Assembly: GCA_010093485.1 (NCBI GenBank)
Contig: MU001495.1
Span: forward strand, 62,001-126,000
Origin: Karstenula rhodostoma CBS 690.94
Lineage: Eukaryota; Ascomycota; Dothideomycetes; Pleosporales; Didymosphaeriaceae
Length of the DNA: 64,000 bases
Reading direction: 5' to 3'
Shown: positions 59,447-64,000 of the stretch, in pieces
How the letters are laid out: each line of letters begins with the position of its first letter
How positions within the stretch are numbered: position 1 is the first letter of the stretch
Position numbers and translations under genes: made by a program
The notes under the pieces: generated by a model
The model's database searches: none
Told to the model about the DNA's origin: nothing
The model's input: only the letters and a program-made list of their open reading frames with translations

Positions 59447-60374
59447 TCACTCCCCAGCAGCCGCCGCACCGTCTTCCGCCTTCTCCTCCCCCAGCGCCTC
59501 GCCCTTCTCCCCCGCCAATTCCAGGATGAAATCCCACTCCTCCTTGCGCACCCTATTCACACTCAACCTCCCCTGCTTGACCAACTGCATATTCTCCAAC
59601 GTGCCCCCCTTCCCCGCATGTGCCTTGATAGCAGCCAAATCCACCACGTCCCCAAACTTCCTCACAAACTCCACCCCAACACACCACCACCTAGGCGTCT
59701 CTCTCTCACTCTTCCTATCAAAATACGCATCCTTGCTATCGAACGCGCTCTCATCCACCTTGGCCTCCTCGACGACCCGGAGTATGCCCGCAACCCCGCT
59801 CGGCTTGCCGTTGCTGTGGTAGAAGAAGCCCAGGTCGCCCTTGCGCATGGCGCGCATGTTTTTGCAGGCTTGCGGGTTGCGCACGCCGGACCAGGGCTCC
59901 GGGCGCGTGCAGGCGGCGAGGTCGTCGATGGAGAAGGCGACGTTGACGCCGTTTTCGAAGCGCGGGAGGGGCTCGGCTTTGAGGAGCCAGTAGATTTCTT
60001 GGGCGCCGGAGGGGGTGCGGTTGGAGGGGGAGGAGGGCTCGAGGGAGGAGGGCGGTGCGGCTTCGATGGTGGGAGTGGTGGGTTTGGCGGCGGGTGGGGA
60101 ATGTTTGGGCGCGCGTTTGGGGGCTTTGGGTTTCTTGGGTGGAGGCGGGCTGCGTGGTAAGTGTGTTAGCTACTGCGTGGAGAAGGGAGTGTGGAAGACG
60201 ATACCTGTCCGCGTTTACCGCATCCTCGGCGTCGTCCTCTCGCGCGCGCTTGCGACGCGTTGCCTTCTTTGCATTGCGCTTCGGCGCCACATCTTCAGAC
60301 GCTGAAGAGTCTGGCTCCGCATACTTTGGGGCTGCCGAAGCGGATTGACGCGTTGATCTGCGCGCGCCGGCCAT
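59447..60374 (-). CDS. EVE-domain protein, THYN1-like
   Basis: Exons 60374-60205 and 60149-59447 give 290 residues. The 55-bp intron is GT-AG, phase 2. The first 105 residues are Lys/Arg/Pro-rich and probably disordered, with patches such as KKATRRKRARE that could act as a nuclear signal. The EVE domain spans about 109-265: YWLLKAEPLPRFENG, then PWSGVRNPQACKNMRAMRKG, DLGFFYHSNGKPSGVAGI, RWWCVGVEFVRKF and a final helix EEWDFILELAG. EVE domains belong to the PUA/YTH-like superfamily and are linked to recognition of modified bases in DNA or RNA; the eukaryotic THYN1 group is nuclear. The aromatic residues lining the pocket (YW, FFYH, WWC) are kept. The tail is Glu/Ala-rich. Splicing matters: the second exon in the frame of the first reads as an Arg/His-rich artefact. 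Confidence 0.9.
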
Positions 60375-61005
60375 GGTGGGGTGTGGAGAGAAGTTGCGGA
60401 GGTGGATGCGGAGGTGAACAGCGAGGGATTGGGATTAGTCAGCGCGACTACATGTACCAAGTATATTCGCTGCTCTTTACTTCAGCGCGCAATTCACGAG
60501 GGACCTCATTGGCGTCCCGTCCACCCAGATTTTGCCGCCCGTCCGTTCCTGTCATTGGCAACCCGAATGGTGCGTCACGAAACTGGGTACGTAGCGGGGG
60601 CAGGCAAGTGCAACTGACCACAAGAAGGCACGCCCGAGCACTCGTTCTATCCCACCCCCCTCACGTAACCCCTTCATACCGTCTTCTACGCTAAGATTAT
60701 CTGGATATATATGTGTTGGCACACTTTTCGGTCTCGTAAACGATAGCGCTGGAATAGCTCCTTCCTAAGTGTATCCTTTCCCAATTTATAGTGGATCGAG
60801 ACTTGGTGATCACATACATCTCGATCTTGAATCCTCTGCCTGTAAAGATGTCGAGACAGACGTTGTAGCGAAGTCAGAGGGTCCTCTCCGTTCGTCGGGA
60901 AACCGCAATTGGGTCACTCCAACCGTGTATCGAAACAATGGCTCGCGTCCGTATAAATGTCGCGAGGAGCTACAATGGTAGAGCCAGGGCACGTGGACAG
61001 TCTGC
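60375..61005. other. Intergenic, promoter of the EVE-domain gene
   Basis: About 630 bp between the end of the second Zn2Cys6 gene and the EVE-domain start. Short frames only; nothing is supported. Confidence 0.4.
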
Positions 61006-62040
61006 TCAGCTTCTGGGGAGCTCCCATACATTGACGGGATCCGAGCTCCACGGGTCCTGGATATTGACGTCCGCCATCCCATCAGTAAGTCCGGGGACGA
61101 GTCCGACATTGTGGGGGTGATCCGTGTCGGGAAAGGCCCTGGGATACAACATACTCAGCTCAAGTTCGAAGTTTCCGTGCATGGAAGGTGGCAGTGAGTT
61201 TGTATGTATTTGCTCGGTATTGGGTTGGTCGTGACCGCTGGCTTTGGTCGCCTGCAGCACAGAGTCAACTTCTGATGCTGAGCGCAGTTCGCGGAGGAGG
61301 CGCTGAGCGTCGTTCTCAGGCATGCTTCTGGAAAGTATAAGTAATGCTTGTACAGACCGACATCATCATCATAGGCGCACCTAAGTAGGTCCATAATCTC
61401 TTGCAGCGTCGCCGCTCGCTTTGCTAGGGCGTCGTATTCGCGCTGCAGCACCGCGTCTCCTCCTCGCGATGCCGCTTGACTGGCTTCTGTTTCTTTCTTT
61501 TTCTGACCCAACTCGGACCGCATGCTTGGTGCTACAGTGGGCAGGCCAGACGTGTCGTAGCTTAAATGCGGCGTGGCGTGCTCCGCTCCTGGCTCAGGCT
61601 GGCTCACAATGGCTTCGATGGCCCTCCCAGCCCTCAGACTCCGGACCAGCCCCACCGCATGCTCTTCTGTCCCCGCTTCAATCAGCGTCAGAAGCTTCTC
61701 AACAGTAGACTCTCGCTTGCTGGCCACCTCGTCTTCCTTGCTGTGTCGTGACGTGCGTTCATCATAGTGGCAGGTCAAGCTCCGTTGGTCACACGCATCG
61801 CAGGTCGGCCGCGCCCCGTCGCACTGCGCGCACGTCAGATAACGAACCTGCGATCAAAAGCGGCCGCGATGCCGGCGGATCAGTGACCTTTATCCTCTTT
61901 CCTCGACAGCTGTCGCACGCTAGGATGTTCCGCTTCTTCGGCGGAGCCTCGGGGGGTGCCGGCTGTGGCTTCTCGAAGCCGCGTTTGGCTGGGAGTAGTG
62001 GCCGGAAAGGACGCATGCTGCAGGTCTTTGGATCATCCAT
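61006..62040 (-). CDS. Short Zn2Cys6 transcription factor, three exons
   Basis: Exons 62040-61888, 61823-61381 and 61327-61006 give 305 residues. Introns are 64 and 53 bp, phases 0 and 2. As in the regulator at 39.6 kb, the first intron cuts the zinc cluster; splicing brings six Cys into register at 42, 45, 52, 59, 62 and 69 (ACDSCRGKRIK then CDGARPTCDACDQRSLTC). A basic, Pro-rich leader precedes it (PPEAPPKKRN). Behind the cluster is a helical region with a heptad-like stretch (LQREYDALAKRAATLQEIMD) that may dimerise, then an acidic and hydrophobic C-terminus (NFELELSMLYP) suited to activation. It lacks the large fungal-specific middle domain, so it is much shorter than usual. The short-cluster type resembles regulators such as those with a Zn cluster plus coiled coil. 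Targets are unknown. Confidence 0.88.
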
Positions 62041-63584
62041 GTTTCATCGTGCGAGTAGGGGCGACAGCCGTGAGAGGCGCATTGGCAGCAGAAGGTATCG
62101 GATATCGTGTGAGTTTTCAGAGGACTCATGTTCCTGTTTTGTTGTTGAGTGACGGGGAGCTGTGGGGGTGATCGTGATCGTGATCGTGCGGCGCGTCACA
62201 TCCGGTCCAATAATCGGCGTGGCATGTGACCTTGACCATTGTGTATCGACATGCGCCAAGGGTCTTGCGATCGAAACTCTGAAGTGCCGAACTCTGGAGT
62301 GCCGATGGCTACATTCACGGTGGGTATTTCTAGATGGAAAGATGCAAATAGGCCAGCAGTTACAGTTCCAATCACCGTTGCATATGCAAGGACGATCTTG
62401 GAGAATAGTGCCTTCTGGTAGCACAATCACAAGCCGAGTTGAGGATCGGGATCGACGGGATGTACAGAGTCACGTGATTCCGGTGAGCATGCCTTCGATC
62501 TCGAAACCGGGTGATCGCGGCTTGTTATGTTCGCGAGACCCGAAGTTCGTGGACTAGAACCATGTTACTTCAGTGTAGAAACTCACGAAAGCCAATTTTC
62601 CGTGCGCCTCTCTTTCATTTGGAGGCCGTCCTGGGGCGGAAGGGGCCAACCGAAACTTAGTTTAAGATAAAAGCCGGGCGGACTGCGCCCTGCAAGTGCG
62701 GCGCACCAAAGAGAGTCAAAACCAACCACCACGACTGCATGTCTATGTCCTCACGAGGATGAGACGTGAATCAAATATGATACTTCGCGAGCTTGGGCAA
62801 GCCGCGGCAACGCAAGGCCGGGCACACATGTCTCTCACAATTCGATCTGAATTGGACGCGCGGATGAGACGCGAATATGCCCCGTCTCGGTCACTTTGAA
62901 GAGTGCTTGAAGGCAGTAAACTGCGAGCAGCCCCCAGCAGCCCACCAATGGTGTTCGACACATTGCTTTTCCAATTTCCCCTTTGTCGAGTCAGAGGACT
63001 GAAGATTGTAAGGCGTACTCGAGGCTTGTTTACGTGCAAGCTCCCACGGCGCCCGACATGGCTTAGCTGCCGATGCACTCGAGCCGAGTAACCGTTGTGT
63101 CCGTTGTAGTGTAGAGCAATTGCCATGTGCATGACTAACGCTTTAACCTATTGTGGTCGTTGTGCATGGCTGATGCGTCCCGTAAGAAGGGGGAGGAGGA
63201 GGCGCAGTAGCAGTCCAACGTGAGGATGCGGAGAACGAGGAACCATTGTCAGCGAAAAATCTCCACGGGGCTGAGATTTCCACTACGGAGCCAAATAGGG
63301 TCATGCTCACAAAGCCATGCGTGCACAGGGCGTTTCCTATGTCGCTGATTTGACCCTTGTCTTTTCCTCGGTCGACGGCCGCAATGCTCAGAGACCGAAC
63401 TGTTACCCGGGGTTACACTTCCACGGGCAGGACATGCCTAATATGTTCCTCCTATTCTGAGTTGCAATCACACGCAATGCCAGCCATACCATCACCCCGC
63501 GTATCCTGTGCTCTTCTCCATGAATAAAAAGTACATATCTCCTGGAGAAACCCACTTCCCCGTACCCATATCTCCCGCCGCGCC
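62041..63584. promoter_or_regulatory. Divergent upstream region of 1.5 kb
   Basis: Lies between the start of the Zn2Cys6 gene (minus) and the GT8-type gene (plus). No coding region is supported. It holds the second copy of the 40-bp repeat at 62771. The last 100 bp before the ATG at 63585 are pyrimidine-rich, as in many fungal promoters. Confidence 0.45.
62771..62810 (+). repeat. 40-bp dispersed repeat, copy 2
   Basis: The less mutated partner of 55507-55546: it has G and C at the two positions where the other copy has A and T. Flanking sequences do not align. Confidence 0.8.
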
Positions 63585-64000
63585 ATGATCTTCAAATTCA
63601 GACTGTTCTTCGTGGTGGCGTCCGTTGCCCTTCTGGGCATCACCTGGTGCACCCACGCTGTGGCACACGCTGCTCCCCCGTACACAGGATCCACCTACAG
63701 AGGCTACAACTCCACCGCACACCTGCCACCCACAGACTACGCCGTCGTGACCTTCCTCACCGGCCAAGCATCAGACACCTCCTACTTCACCGCCACCCGC
63801 GTCCTCACGCACCAACTCCTGCACGCCAACTCCACAAAAGTGAACCAAAACACTACCTCCTTCCTCGTCCTCTGCACGGCGACCGTCCCCGCAGAGCAAA
63901 AAGCCACGCTCCGCGCCGACGGCGCCACCGTCGTCGAGATCCGCGACGTCCCCGTGAACTGGTGGATCCGCCCCGCCTCAACGCGCTGGAAGGAGCAGTT
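63585..64000 (+). CDS. Glycosyltransferase family 8-type protein, 5' part only
   Basis: Starts at the ATG 63585 and runs open to the window edge; 138 codons are visible. It begins as a type II membrane protein: a short basic N-terminus, then a hydrophobic anchor at about residues 7-24 (LFFVVASVALLGITW), then a lumenal stem. The catalytic start follows: YAVVTFLTG as the first strand, TATRVLTHQLLHANST as the first helix, SFLVLCTATVPAEQKATL, then VVEIRDVPVNWW. This order is that of fungal GT8 (glycogenin-like) transferases, which use a nucleotide sugar in the Golgi. The DXD motif would lie beyond the window, so the call cannot be confirmed. Confidence 0.75.
   Translation, partial: MIFKFRLFFVVASVALLGITWCTHAVAHAAPPYTGSTYRGYNSTAHLPPTDYAVVTFLTGQASDTSYFTATRVLTHQLLHANSTKVNQNTTSFLVLCTATVPAEQKATLRADGATVVEIRDVPVNWWIRPASTRWKEQ

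Overview
This window looks like nuclear DNA from a filamentous ascomycete (Pezizomycotina, probably Dothideomycetes). The genes are split by short GT-AG introns of about 47-126 bp. They include fungal families such as Zn2Cys6 regulators, a tannase/feruloyl esterase, a type-B carboxylesterase and a DHA1-like MFS carrier. A central gene-free block has been reduced almost entirely to A and T, as expected from repeat-induced point mutation (RIP). The assignment rests on gene structure and family membership only, because no rRNA or tRNA is present.

Left gene arm (1-11.1 kb): a secreted SRPBCC-fold protein, a DUF3500 protein, a conserved small three-exon protein, a secreted tannase/feruloyl esterase and a salicylate-hydroxylase-like FAD monooxygenase. 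The last two could act in sequence on plant phenolics.

Central block (11.39-35.33 kb): about 23.8 kb bounded by inverted repeats of 106-117 bp, whose mismatches are nearly all transitions. Inside are two direct copies of a unit of about 6.4-6.7 kb, a tail-to-tail inverted repeat near 21.05 kb, and a GC-rich 161-bp insertion with an 11-bp target duplication. The insertion has an AT-converted, inverted relative at 12.4 kb. A second short GC-rich repeat abuts the right terminus and also has an AT-converted, inverted relative, at 12.1-12.24 kb. These two pairs show the same sequences with and without RIP-type mutation.

Right gene arm (36-64 kb): an MFS transporter pseudogene with four lesions next to the block, a short-chain dehydrogenase, a five-exon Zn2Cys6 regulator, a possible small membrane protein, a GNAT acetyltransferase with an in-frame stop, acetate kinase, an isochorismatase-like hydrolase, a Cid1/Cid13-type nucleotidyltransferase with a long disordered tail, a four-TM membrane protein, a secreted carboxylesterase, an EVE-domain (THYN1-like) protein, a second Zn2Cys6 regulator and the start of a GT8-type glycosyltransferase. 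The MFS-SDR-regulator trio resembles a small catabolic or detoxification cluster whose transporter has died beside the repeat block. The genes further right are mostly housekeeping-like and show no obvious shared pathway.

Exon coordinates were worked out by hand from splice signals, frame and family motifs. No expression data or database search was available.
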